Positions 42,316 through 50,977 of a stretch of 64,000 nt of DNA are shown piece after piece (positions within the stretch are counted from its first letter, which is position 1; each line of letters begins with the position of its first letter). The notes below the pieces were generated by a model, which saw only the letters and a list, made by a program, of their open reading frames with translations, had not been told where the DNA came from and made no database searches. The stretch is from Bradyrhizobium sp. NFR13 (lineage in GTDB: Bacteria; Pseudomonadota; Alphaproteobacteria; Rhizobiales; Xanthobacteraceae), in assembly GCF_900114605.1 (NCBI RefSeq), contig NZ_FOTP01000003.1:1-64000 (forward strand), read 5' to 3'. The position numbers and the translations under genes were made by a program.

Positions 42316-44529
42316 GTGCTCAAAGCTTCGCCTCCCGCCGAGCCGCTCGTCGACTGGCGATCGGAAATCAGTGCCGGCCTGATCTCCAGCCTCGTCTGTC
42401 TACCGCTCTGCCTGGCTTGCGGACTGCTGGTGTTTGCGCCGCTCGGCCCCGACTATGTCGCGGCCGGCGCTGCAGCCGGCCTGTATGGTGGCGCCATCGT
42501 CGGCCTGGTCGCGGCCGTGGTCGCCACCTCCTCCTATATCGTCACCACGAGTCGCGTCAGCATGGCTCTCGTGCAAGCCGGCCTGACCACGACGCTGGTC
42601 AATGACGCCACGCTGGCGAGCCAGCCTGCGATGATCGTGACCGCGATCATGCTGTGTCTGTTTCTGGCCGGGCTGTGGCAGGTCCTGTTCGGACTGCTCG
42701 GCCTGACACGCGCCATCAAATTCGCGCCGCATCCGGTTTTGACCGGCCTGCTCAACGGCGTCGGCATGCTGATCGTGATTTCCCAGTTCAAGCCGTTCCT
42801 TGCCGCGCATACGCTGTGGCCGACCAAGCCCGCGATGCTGGTCTACGTGGTGGCGCTGGCACTCTTTGTCCTGAACTATCCGGCGATAGCAGCTTGGCTG
42901 CGGCTGCCGGACTGGCTGCGGAAGATACCGGGATCGCTGGCAGGCTTCATCACGGGCACCGTGCTCTATTATCTGATCAGCATCCCGACCGGTCTCGATC
43001 TCGGGCCAACCATCGGCGAGCTCCATGTCAGCTTCCCGCCGGCAATGCCCCTCGGCCCAGTGTTCGATGGCTCGATCACACCGGAACTGACCGCCGTGCT
43101 TCCGCATGTCGTGTTGGTGTCGCTGGTGCTGGCGATCATCGGCACGGTGGAGACCATGCTGGCTTTCCGTGTGGCGCAGCAGCTCGACGATACGCATATC
43201 CACCCGGTACGCGACCTCGCCGCGCAGGGCATCGCCAATGCGGCAGCAGCGCTGGGCGGCGGCATCGGCGGATCGGCGATCCCATCCGTCATCCTGCTCG
43301 GCTATCGCATGGGCGGCCGCACGCGCTGGACCGGCATCTGCGTCGCGATCAGCCTGCTTGTCATCACATTCGCGCTGTCATCAGTGCTCGCGCAGGTGCC
43401 ACGCGCGGTGTTCGCCGGCCTGCTGCTGGTGATCGGCATCGTGCTGTTCGATCGCTGGAACCTGCAACTGTTGACTGACATCCGATCCAGCAGCGAGCCG
43501 CAGGTTCGCCGTCACGCGATCTATAACCTGATCGTCGTGCTCGCAGTGATGGCCGTGACCGTGTTCAGCTCCGTCGTTTCCGGAGTGATCGTCGGCATCA
43601 TCCTGTCCTGCATCATCTTCGTCATCAATATGAGCCGGCCGCTGGTACGCCGCGCCCATCTCGGCGACACGCTGTTCTCCAAGCGCATTCGCTCGGCCGA
43701 CGACCTTGCGATCCTGCAGCAGACCGGGCGGCAGCGCGCCATCCTGCAGCTCGAAGGCGCATTGTTCTTCGGCAATGCCGACGACCTCTCGCTGCGGGTC
43801 AAGGACCTGTTCAGCAGCACGGACATGGTGTTGCTCGACATGGGCGCGATCTCCGATCTCGACATCTCGGGCATCAACGCGTTGCGAACGCTGCGCCAGA
43901 AGGCGACTGAGAAGAAACGGCGACTGATCTACTGCAATGTCCGGCCGGTCCATGCCGCCATCATCGGCAACGGGATCGGGCACGATGCGACATCGCCGCC
44001 AATGACACAGGATCTCGACTCCGCACTGGAGTGGATGGAGCAGACCATGCTCGACAGCTCCGCTGCGAGGCAGGGGCAAGCGGATGAACTCGGTCTCGAG
44101 CAGATCGATTTTCTCGATGGCGTTTCGCCCGACGAGATGGTTGAACTGACCGCAGTGATGACCAGGCGCGCATTCGCGTGCGGCGATACGATCTGCCGCG
44201 AAGGTGACGCCGGCGATCGGATGTGGCTGATCCTGAAAGGCAGCGTCAGCGTGCTGCTGCGCACCGACGGACATCACGAGCGACGCCGCATCGCTGGACT
44301 TGGCCGCGGCACGACGGTCGGGGAAATGGCGCTGGTGGAATCGGTGCCGCGCTCGGCGACCATCGTCGCCGACGACGAGGTAGTCTGCTACGAGCTTCCG
44401 CGCGACGGTTTCGACCTGATCCTGAAGAAAAATCCGGTGCTCGCCACCAGGCTGCTGGGCAACCTGGCGCGCGAACTGACCCGACGACTACGGCAGACCT
44501 CGCAGGATCTGCGCGTCAGTCATCACTGA
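42316..44529 (+). CDS. SulP transporter with STAS and cyclic-nucleotide-binding domains
   Basis: Protein of 737 residues in three parts. The first is a SulP/SLC26 anion transporter core (about 15-440, twelve or more hydrophobic segments, with TSRVSMALVQAGLTT, PVLTGLLNGVGMLI and GGGIGGSAIPSVIL). The second is a STAS domain (about 470-570, FFGNADDLSLRVKDLF, ISDLDISGINAL). The third is a CAP-type cNMP-binding domain (about 600-725) with phosphate cassette GEMALVESVPRSATIVA. The Arg-Ser of that cassette is intact, so cAMP or cGMP binding is plausible. The start is GTG at 42316 with AAGG upstream. It may transport sulfate, bicarbonate or a dicarboxylate under cyclic-nucleotide control. Confidence 0.88.
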   Translation: MLKASPPAEPLVDWRSEISAGLISSLVCLPLCLACGLLVFAPLGPDYVAAGAAAGLYGGAIVGLVAAVVATSSYIVTTSRVSMALVQAGLTTTLVNDATLASQPAMIVTAIMLCLFLAGLWQVLFGLLGLTRAIKFAPHPVLTGLLNGVGMLIVISQFKPFLAAHTLWPTKPAMLVYVVALALFVLNYPAIAAWLRLPDWLRKIPGSLAGFITGTVLYYLISIPTGLDLGPTIGELHVSFPPAMPLGPVFDGSITPELTAVLPHVVLVSLVLAIIGTVETMLAFRVAQQLDDTHIHPVRDLAAQGIANAAAALGGGIGGSAIPSVILLGYRMGGRTRWTGICVAISLLVITFALSSVLAQVPRAVFAGLLLVIGIVLFDRWNLQLLTDIRSSSEPQVRRHAIYNLIVVLAVMAVTVFSSVVSGVIVGIILSCIIFVINMSRPLVRRAHLGDTLFSKRIRSADDLAILQQTGRQRAILQLEGALFFGNADDLSLRVKDLFSSTDMVLLDMGAISDLDISGINALRTLRQKATEKKRRLIYCNVRPVHAAIIGNGIGHDATSPPMTQDLDSALEWMEQTMLDSSAARQGQADELGLEQIDFLDGVSPDEMVELTAVMTRRAFACGDTICREGDAGDRMWLILKGSVSVLLRTDGHHERRRIAGLGRGTTVGEMALVESVPRSATIVADDEVVCYELPRDGFDLILKKNPVLATRLLGNLARELTRRLRQTSQDLRVSHH

Positions 44530-44534
44530 GACGA

Positions 44535-45290
44535 TTAGACCTCGACCACGCGCTCCACATGCACGCGGCGGCAATCCATCTCGTATTCGAGATCGACGAC
44601 CGGCGGGCGGTTGAAGTGCCAGGTCAGACCGTTGCGGAACACGCCGCGGCGACCGAGTTCGCTCTCCAGCAGGGCATAGACGTCCCGCACGGTGTAGAGC
44701 TGCGCGCCGGTGGTCTGGTCCCAGGTGCCGGAGAATGCGCTCATGCGGCGCTCCATCTCGTCGAGTACGAACTTGGCCTTTTCCAGCATGCCCGACGGGC
44801 TGATGTCGCCGAGACGCACGGTGTTGTCGCGATAGTCACCCTTGCCCTCGGCGGCCTCACCGCTGCCCGCGATGACGAAGGATGCCGGCGCGTTCGGCGC
44901 AACGGTCGTGAACGAGAAGGCGTGGAAGCCGGGCTCTGACGGCGGATCGATCTTCGGACACACATTGCTGCGCGCGATGGGGTTCACGCGATCCTTCATG
45001 ATGCCCCAGTCTTCCAGCGTCTTGATGTAGATCTCGTTGAAGTCGATGAAGCCCTGCTCCGTGAAGGGCGCCGGCGAGCGCAGTTCGCACGCCGCGAAGG
45101 CGGTCAGCGGCCGGCCGGCCGCCTTGATGATCTCGGCGACCTTGGCGAAGCCTTCCTTCAACGGCACGACTTTGGAGAAACGCACGCGCTCCAGCGTGAA
45201 GCCGGGCAGCGCACCGACGCCGCAGGAATACTGGAACACGCCCGGCATGTAACGGTAGCCGCCATTGGGGGCTTCGACGGTTTCAATCAT
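44535..45290 (-). CDS. CnbZ-like / Rid-superfamily protein
   Basis: Protein of 251 residues that begins MIETVEAPNGGYRYMPGVFQ. Two halves each resemble the RidA fold; FAACELRSPAPFTEQGFIDFNE and GTWDQTTGAQLYTVRDV are typical segments of the large Rid-like group that includes the 2-amino-5-chloromuconate deaminase CnbZ. The family assignment is from memory and moderately sure. The start at 45290 has GAGG five bases upstream. It is the last gene of the HAAT transporter operon (26 bases after livF), so it probably handles the imported compound, for example by deaminating an aminomuconate- or enamine-like intermediate. Confidence 0.6.
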   Translation of the reverse strand: MIETVEAPNGGYRYMPGVFQYSCGVGALPGFTLERVRFSKVVPLKEGFAKVAEIIKAAGRPLTAFAACELRSPAPFTEQGFIDFNEIYIKTLEDWGIMKDRVNPIARSNVCPKIDPPSEPGFHAFSFTTVAPNAPASFVIAGSGEAAEGKGDYRDNTVRLGDISPSGMLEKAKFVLDEMERRMSAFSGTWDQTTGAQLYTVRDVYALLESELGRRGVFRNGLTWHFNRPPVVDLEYEMDCRRVHVERVVEV

Positions 45291-45316
45291 GTTTGCCTCT
45301 TTCGATGAAGTCAAAG

Positions 45317-46033
45317 TCAGTCTTCGAGGACGCCGAGATAGGCGTCGCGAATGATGGGATCGGCCAGCAATTCTGCGCCCTGCCCGGTGCGCACGATGCG
45401 GCCCATATCCATGATGTAGGCGTGATGGCAGAGGTCGAGCGCCGTCGTGACGTCCTGCTCCACCAGCAGGATCGACATCCCCTCGGAATTCAACTGACGC
45501 AGCGCTGCGACCAGTTGCTCCACCAGCAGCGGTGACAGGCCAAGCGACAATTCGTCGATCATCAACAAGCGCGGCGCGCTCATCAGCCCGCGGCCGATGG
45601 CGCACATCTGCTGTTCGCCGCCAGACAGTGTCGCCGCCGCCTGATTGCGGCGCTCGCGCAGTTTGGGGAATGTCGTGTAGACGCGATCGAGATCGCGGTT
45701 GAGCTCGGTGCGGCTGACGCTGCGCGAATAGGCGCCCATCAGGAGATTGTCCTCGATGCTCATGGCGCCGAACAGCCGGCGCCCCTCCGGCACATGGACG
45801 ATGCCATGCGCGAGCATCTGTGCGGCTGTCGCCTTCGACAGGTCGACGCCCTCGGAAACATATTTGCCGGAGGTCAGCGGGATCAGCCCGGACAGCGCAC
45901 GCATCAGCGTGGTCTTGCCGGCGCCATTGGAGCCGATCAGTGCGGTGATCTCGCCGGAGCGCACAACCATGTCGATGCCCCACAGCACCTGAATTTCGCC
46001 GTAACCGGCGCAGACCTGATTGAGTTCAAGCAT
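45317..46033 (-). CDS. livF: HAAT ABC transporter ATP-binding protein (LivF-like)
   Basis: ABC ATPase of 238 residues: Walker A GSNGAGKTT, signature LSGGEQQMCAIGRGL, Walker B LLMIDELSLGL with the family-typical Glu, and the H-loop region. The length and sequence are of the LivF type that pairs with LivG. The start at 46033 lies seven bases after the livG stop; the frame is open to 46132 inside livG but without a ribosome site. It energises uptake of an amino acid or an amide/aromatic acid through LivHM. Confidence 0.87.
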   Translation of the reverse strand: MLELNQVCAGYGEIQVLWGIDMVVRSGEITALIGSNGAGKTTLMRALSGLIPLTSGKYVSEGVDLSKATAAQMLAHGIVHVPEGRRLFGAMSIEDNLLMGAYSRSVSRTELNRDLDRVYTTFPKLRERRNQAAATLSGGEQQMCAIGRGLMSAPRLLMIDELSLGLSPLLVEQLVAALRQLNSEGMSILLVEQDVTTALDLCHHAYIMDMGRIVRTGQGAELLADPIIRDAYLGVLED

Positions 46034-46040
46034 CGGATGA

Positions 46041-46802
46041 TCAGCCACGGGCGGCGTTCCGTTGTGCATATTGCTGGCCGAGATAGGCATCGACGACAGC
46101 GGGATCCCTGATGATGTCGCGTGGCGCGCCATCGGCGATCAGCCGCCCGTTATGCAGCACCGCGATGCGGGTGCAGACGTTGAGCACGACCTTCATCAGA
46201 TGCTCGATCATCACGATGGTGATGCCGTCGGCAGCGAGTTGATGGATCAGCTTGGTGGCGCGTTCGACCTCGGCGCTGTTGAGGCCAGCATTGACTTCAT
46301 CGAGGAACAACAGCTTCGGCTTCATCGCCAGCGCCTTGGCCAGCTCCAGCCGCTTGCGCATGGCCAGCGTCAACGTCGCCGCTGATTGATCGGCCTGGGC
46401 ATCCAGACCAACGAATGCGAGATGCGCGCGGGCGGCTTCGCGCGCCGATTTCAGGCTCTCGCCCGGCTGCGAGAACAGCGCGGCAGCAGCGACATTGTCG
46501 AGCGCGCTGTATTCAGCGAAAGGCTGTACGATCTGGAAGGTGCGCGACAGGCCGAGCCGCGCAGACTGATAGGTTTTGATCCGCGTGATGTCGCGGCCAT
46601 CGAAGGTGACGACGCCAGAGCTTGCCGGGGTGACGCCGCAGATGGTGTTGACCAGCGTGGTCTTGCCGGCACCATTCGGACCGATCAGGCCGACCACCTC
46701 ACCCTTGTTGACGGACAGCGACACGTCGCTCAGAGCTTTCAAGCCGCTGAAGTGACGCGAGACATTGCTGAGATGCAGGATTTCGTGACGGAGCTCAGAC
46801 AT
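46041..46802 (-). CDS. livG: HAAT ABC transporter ATP-binding protein (LivG-like)
   Basis: ABC ATPase of 253 residues: Walker A GPNGAGKTT, signature region TLTLAMRKRLELAKALAMKP (degenerate LTLAMRK in place of LSGGQ), Walker B LLFLDEVNAGL, and the LivG-type C-terminal insert. Many LivG subunits have the standard LSxGQQ; here the signature is LTLAMRK, so the nucleotide site on this side may be degenerate. The start overlaps the end of livM by eight bases, with AAAGG upstream. Confidence 0.85.
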   Translation of the reverse strand: MSELRHEILHLSNVSRHFSGLKALSDVSLSVNKGEVVGLIGPNGAGKTTLVNTICGVTPASSGVVTFDGRDITRIKTYQSARLGLSRTFQIVQPFAEYSALDNVAAAALFSQPGESLKSAREAARAHLAFVGLDAQADQSAATLTLAMRKRLELAKALAMKPKLLFLDEVNAGLNSAEVERATKLIHQLAADGITIVMIEHLMKVVLNVCTRIAVLHNGRLIADGAPRDIIRDPAVVDAYLGQQYAQRNAARG

Positions 46803-47745
46803 GTTTTGCCTTTCGTCCGAACAACCCGCGCCAGATCTTGCTGGCATGCAGCGATATCAGCCCGTGCGGCAGGAACAGCAGCAGCAGGATGATCAACACA
46901 CCCAGCACACCGGAATGGATCTGGATGTAATTGCGCCAGACCACCTCTTCGAGGCCGAGATAGACGAAGGCGCCACAGACCACGCCGAGCGGCGATCCGA
47001 GCCCGCCCATCAGCGCCATCACGATCGGCTTCACCGAATAGAGAATGTCGAACACGTCGGACGGATCGATGTAATGCACCCAGGCCGCGTAGAGCCCGCC
47101 GGCCGCGCCGACGAAACAGGCCGACAGGCCGAAGGCGACGGCCTTGTGGAGCGTGGAATTGAGCCCGACCATGTTCGAGGCCGTCTCGTTCTGCCGTATG
47201 CAGTTCAGGCCGAAGCCGAGTTTCGAGGCCGAGACCGCGATGACGACGAGTGCGGTCAGCAGCAACAGACCCCACATCGCATAGAAGAAAAAGGTGGCGT
47301 CCGAGAGCACGCTTGAGCCGGACACCAGCGGGATGTTCAACCCCATGCCGCCGCCGGTGAGATCGGTGGCATTGTTGACGAGTTCGCGGAACACCTCCAC
47401 CAGCGAGAGACTAGCGATGGCGAAATAATGCCCACGCAGGCGCAGCAGAACGGCGCCGAGCGCCGCGGCCAGCACCAGACACAGCACCAGTGCGCCAAGC
47501 AGGGACACCGACAGCGGCACGCCCTTGTTCATGAGAATGCCGGTTGTATAGGCGCCGAGCCCGAAGAAGGCGGCGGTCGCGAAGGATGGATAGCCGGCAA
47601 AGCCGCCGACGATGTTCCAGGACAGCGCGAAGATCGCATACATGCAGGCCATGGTGCCCAAGCGCATCGCATAAGCATCGCCGAACAGCGGCAGCGCGGC
47701 AACACAGGCGATAAGAACGAGAAGCGCGATATTGGTCCGGGTCAT
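46795..47745 (-). CDS. livM: HAAT ABC transporter permease (LivM-like)
   Basis: Permease of 316 residues with eight to nine hydrophobic segments. The EAA-like loop reads RLRGHYFAIASLSLVEVFRELVNNATDLTGG, a LivM signature, and GLNCIRQNETASNMVGLN is the second cytoplasmic loop. Its ATG overlaps the livH stop by four bases and its own stop overlaps livG by eight. With LivH it forms the membrane channel. Confidence 0.9.
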   Translation of the reverse strand: MTRTNIALLVLIACVAALPLFGDAYAMRLGTMACMYAIFALSWNIVGGFAGYPSFATAAFFGLGAYTTGILMNKGVPLSVSLLGALVLCLVLAAALGAVLLRLRGHYFAIASLSLVEVFRELVNNATDLTGGGMGLNIPLVSGSSVLSDATFFFYAMWGLLLLTALVVIAVSASKLGFGLNCIRQNETASNMVGLNSTLHKAVAFGLSACFVGAAGGLYAAWVHYIDPSDVFDILYSVKPIVMALMGGLGSPLGVVCGAFVYLGLEEVVWRNYIQIHSGVLGVLIILLLLFLPHGLISLHASKIWRGLFGRKAKHV

Positions 47746-48608
47746 TCAAAACCCTTTCGGCCAAGCAAGCCCTGCGGCCTGACGACAAGGAAGATGATGA
47801 GCAGGACAAAGGACAGCGTCACCGCATGGGCCGGACCGAGATAGACCGAGCCGACGCCTTCAACGAGCGCCAGCAACAATCCGCCAGCGAGTGCACCGGA
47901 CACGCTGCCGAGGCCGCCGAGCACGCAGACCACGAAAGCCTTGCCGAGATAGGCTGACGACGTCAGCGGCGAAATCGGGAAGATCAGCGCCATCAGCACA
48001 CCGGCGCAGCCGGCTAGCGCAGCACCGAGACCGAAGGCAACGGCGTAGATTGACTTGACATTGACACCCATCAGCACGGCGGCATCGCGATCGAGACGAA
48101 CGGCCACGATGGCGCGGCCGACTTTCGAGCGGCGCAACAGTAGATACAGCAGAAAGGTCAGCGCCAGCGCCGATGCAGTGGCGATGAGTCGGTCGACCGG
48201 GACCACCACATCGAAGATCGAGACCGAGCCCGTCGGCGGATTGAGGATCAGCTTCCGGTAATCAGCCTTGAAGTAATAGATCATCGCATTGTTCAGGATC
48301 AGGTCGAGCCCGAAGGTCAGCGTCAGTGTCACCAACACGGGCGCGGTGATGACGCGGTTGAGCAGCAACCGCTGCAGCAGATAGCCGAACACGAAGAATG
48401 ATGGCGCGGCGATCAGCAGCGAATACCAGGGCGACAGGCCGAGCGCGTTATAGGCGCCCCAGGCGAGATAGGCGCCGAGCACGATGAACGACCCGTGGAT
48501 CAGGTTGATAACATTGAGCACGCCCCAGACCAGCGAGAAACCGATCGCGATACAGGCATAGAGACACCCGAGCACGAGTGCATTGATCAGGACCTGAATG
48601 GCCAGCAT
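47742..48608 (-). CDS. livH: HAAT ABC transporter permease (LivH-like)
   Basis: Permease of 288 residues with eight hydrophobic segments; AIGFSLVWGVLNVINLIHGSF near the N-terminus and the loop VAVRLDRDAAVLMGVNVKSIYAVAFGLGAA are typical LivH features. The start has GGGGAA seven bases upstream. It precedes livM with an ATGA overlap. A family B hairpin lies between this gene and the binding-protein gene 81 bases upstream. Confidence 0.9.
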   Translation of the reverse strand: MLAIQVLINALVLGCLYACIAIGFSLVWGVLNVINLIHGSFIVLGAYLAWGAYNALGLSPWYSLLIAAPSFFVFGYLLQRLLLNRVITAPVLVTLTLTFGLDLILNNAMIYYFKADYRKLILNPPTGSVSIFDVVVPVDRLIATASALALTFLLYLLLRRSKVGRAIVAVRLDRDAAVLMGVNVKSIYAVAFGLGAALAGCAGVLMALIFPISPLTSSAYLGKAFVVCVLGGLGSVSGALAGGLLLALVEGVGSVYLGPAHAVTLSFVLLIIFLVVRPQGLLGRKGFE

Positions 48609-48637
48609 ATCGATTCCCCGCCGGTCTCAGCAGACTT

Positions 48638-48691
48638 GCTTGAGCATGATCTTGTCCGAAAACCGGTATCCACTTTTCGGGATCATGCTCA
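48638..48691 (-). repeat. Hairpin repeat (family B) directly after a stop codon, copy 2
   Basis: On the minus strand ccgaaaa...ttttcgg forms a stem flanked by gcatgatc/gatcatgc. The core 48655-48688 matches 12718-12751 at 33 of 34 bases. It begins at the stop codon of the ABC binding-protein gene and lies before livH, so it could attenuate transcription to lower the transporter core relative to the binding protein. Confidence 0.75.
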
Positions 48692-49906
48692 GTTCACGCC
48701 GAGCTTGAAGTCGCCCTGCTTGATAGCGTCAGGGAACAGCACCACGGGCTTGCCGGCCTGGATCTGGAAGACCGGCGGCTCGAGCGAGTTGATCTGGCCG
48801 TTGGCGCCGAACTTGACCGGGCCCCAGAAGGTCACGACGTCCATCTTGGCAAGTTCGTCACGCACCTTGTCACGGTCGAGCGAGCCGGCCTTTTCGATGG
48901 CCATCTGGAACAGCGCGCCGCAGACGGCAGCCGATGCATGGGCATAATCCGGTTCGAGCTTGTACTTGTCCTTGAACAGCTTCACGAAGTTGGCCGTCGA
49001 GCCGAAGATGTCCTTGCCGTCATATTTTTCGGCCGGATGCCACCACGAGGCGCTGGAGATGTTCTCCGCGGTCGCGCCGGCGGAGTCGATGAACTCCTGG
49101 TAGGCCGGGCCGGCGATCATGGTCACGACACCCGCCTTCATCTGCTGATCGACCATCTGCTTGCGGATCAGCAGAAGATCATTGGTGTAACCCGTGATGA
49201 ACACCCACTGCGGTGCCAGCGATTTGATCTGCGACAACGTGGCGGAATGATCGAGCGTGTTGATCGCGTATTTCTCGAAGTAAACGACCTCGAGACCATT
49301 CTCCTTGGCCGACTTCTCCATTTCCTGCGCGATCGCGAGGGGGAACAGATCGTTGCGCGCGAGGATCGCGACCTTCTTGACGTCAGTAGCCTTGGCCTTG
49401 ACGAGCTTGGTCAGCGGGGTGGTCAGCGTGTCGTTCGGCGTGAAGGTGCCGAACAGATATTTGTAATTCTGGTCGTAGACCTGGGACGACGACGCCGTCG
49501 CAGCCAACATCGGCACCTTGTACTTCTCGGCGATGGTGCTGGCAGCCTTGGCAGCGCCCGAGCCGAACGGGCCGAACATGAAGTTCACCTTGTCCTGGGT
49601 GATCATCTGTTCGGTGGTCTGCACCGAGCGCGGCGTATTCGACTGGTAGTCCGAATAGACGATCTCGACCTTGTACTTCTTGCCGCCGACATTGATGCCG
49701 CCGGCCTTGTTCGCTTGTTCGGCCCAGAGGTCATAGCCCTGCTGCTGCTTCACGGCTTCCGGCGCCAGCGGCCCGGTGATCGGCAACGGCGCGCCGAAGC
49801 GGATGACGTCCTGGGCCGAGGCCACCGAGGATGTTGCTCCCAGGCCAGCCGCAGCCAGCAGGAAGGATGCGGAAAGAGCAGCGAGAACAAGCCGGGGATG
49901 AAACAT
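48689..49906 (-). CDS. HAAT ABC transporter substrate-binding protein
   Basis: Periplasmic binding protein of 405 residues with a signal peptide (FHPRLVLAALSASFLLAAAG, cleavage near VASA-QD), then two Rossmann-like lobes. The N-terminal IRFGAPLPITGPLAPEAVKQ and YDLWAEQANKAGGINVGGKK match the type I LivJ/AmiC fold. First gene of the operon, starting after GGAG. It is separated from livH by the family B hairpin. The ligand is unknown; the CnbZ-like gene at the end of the operon makes an aromatic or amide compound more likely than a standard branched amino acid. Confidence 0.88.
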   Translation of the reverse strand: MFHPRLVLAALSASFLLAAAGLGATSSVASAQDVIRFGAPLPITGPLAPEAVKQQQGYDLWAEQANKAGGINVGGKKYKVEIVYSDYQSNTPRSVQTTEQMITQDKVNFMFGPFGSGAAKAASTIAEKYKVPMLAATASSSQVYDQNYKYLFGTFTPNDTLTTPLTKLVKAKATDVKKVAILARNDLFPLAIAQEMEKSAKENGLEVVYFEKYAINTLDHSATLSQIKSLAPQWVFITGYTNDLLLIRKQMVDQQMKAGVVTMIAGPAYQEFIDSAGATAENISSASWWHPAEKYDGKDIFGSTANFVKLFKDKYKLEPDYAHASAAVCGALFQMAIEKAGSLDRDKVRDELAKMDVVTFWGPVKFGANGQINSLEPPVFQIQAGKPVVLFPDAIKQGDFKLGVN

Positions 49907-50063
49907 CCAAATTCTCCATCGATGACGGGACCGTGACCTGTCAAAAAGTCTGTCTGATTTAGATTTCGAATAAAAGCATTGAATTTCGATGTGAGAGGTC
50001 TGAAAATCAGAACCCTAGTCAGGTCCTGCCATCGCGCTGGGCAGCCAGTCGCGAGGACTAAAG

Positions 50064-50969
50064 ATGATCGAATCCACCGCCATCCGCTATTTTCGTGTGG
50101 TTACCGAGTCCGGATCGATCAAACAGGCTGCCGCCGCGCTCCGCATCGCCCCCTCCGCTATCAGCCGGCAGGTTCAGGGGCTCGAAGAGGAGCTCGCGGT
50201 CAAGCTGTTCGAGCGCGGCGCGCGCGGCATGAACCTGACCGATGCCGGCCACGTGCTCTATCGCTATGCAGTCGAGAACCGCAGCCAGCTCGACGGACTG
50301 CGCAGCCAGGTCGAGGAATTCGCGTCGCTGCGCCGCGGCCAGGTGAAGATCGCAACCGTCGAAGGCATGCTGTCGAGCTTCCTGCCCAACTCTTTCGTCG
50401 ATCTGTCGCAGCAATATCCGGGGATCGCGCTATCCGTAACGGCGGTGGGCGCTCGCGATGTGGTCGAGATGGTCAGCCAGAACGAGGTCGATCTCGGCCT
50501 GATCTTCGGTCGTGCGCCCCGACGCGACCTGATCGAACTCGGACGCATGCGGCAACCGGTCTGCCTGATCGTTGCGCCCACGCATCCGCTCGCCGGCCAG
50601 AACTCATATGCGATGAAGGATCTCGCAGGGTTGCGCGTGATCCTTCCGGACCCATCATTCGGCATTCGTCAGGAACTCGACAAGTCCTGCGCACAGGCCA
50701 GTGTGCGGCTGGAAATGTGCAGCGAGACCAACTCGCTGGCCTTCACCCAGACCGTGGCTGCGCGCACCGACCTTGCGACCTTCCTGCCGATGGTCTCAGC
50801 GACGGCGGCGATCAATGCCGGCACACTCGTCGCGATCCCGCCGCGCGACCGCAGGCTGGAGTCGACACAGGTGACGCTGGTGCAGTCGGCCGCACGCATG
50901 GCATCGCCCTCAACGCGACTGGTCGCCGAGATGCTGGTGACGCAGATGAAGGATAATGAGGAAGGGTAG
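50064..50969 (+). CDS. LysR family transcriptional regulator
   Basis: LysR regulator of 301 residues: N-terminal winged HTH (about 6-62, FRVVTESGSIKQAAAALRIA, SAISRQVQGLEEEL) and a periplasmic-binding-like effector domain (about 90-295). The start has GAGGA six bases upstream. It is divergent from the HAAT operon across 157 bases and is therefore its likely activator, with the transported compound or a product as co-inducer. It is convergent with the hutX gene, eight bases apart at the stops. Confidence 0.9.
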   Translation: MIESTAIRYFRVVTESGSIKQAAAALRIAPSAISRQVQGLEEELAVKLFERGARGMNLTDAGHVLYRYAVENRSQLDGLRSQVEEFASLRRGQVKIATVEGMLSSFLPNSFVDLSQQYPGIALSVTAVGARDVVEMVSQNEVDLGLIFGRAPRRDLIELGRMRQPVCLIVAPTHPLAGQNSYAMKDLAGLRVILPDPSFGIRQELDKSCAQASVRLEMCSETNSLAFTQTVAARTDLATFLPMVSATAAINAGTLVAIPPRDRRLESTQVTLVQSAARMASPSTRLVAEMLVTQMKDNEEG

Positions 50970-50977
50970 AGGCGCGC

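Noticed and set aside
45291-45983. N-terminal extension of the CnbZ-like frame into livF
   Set aside because: It is livF DNA read in another frame; the start at 45290 has a good ribosome site.
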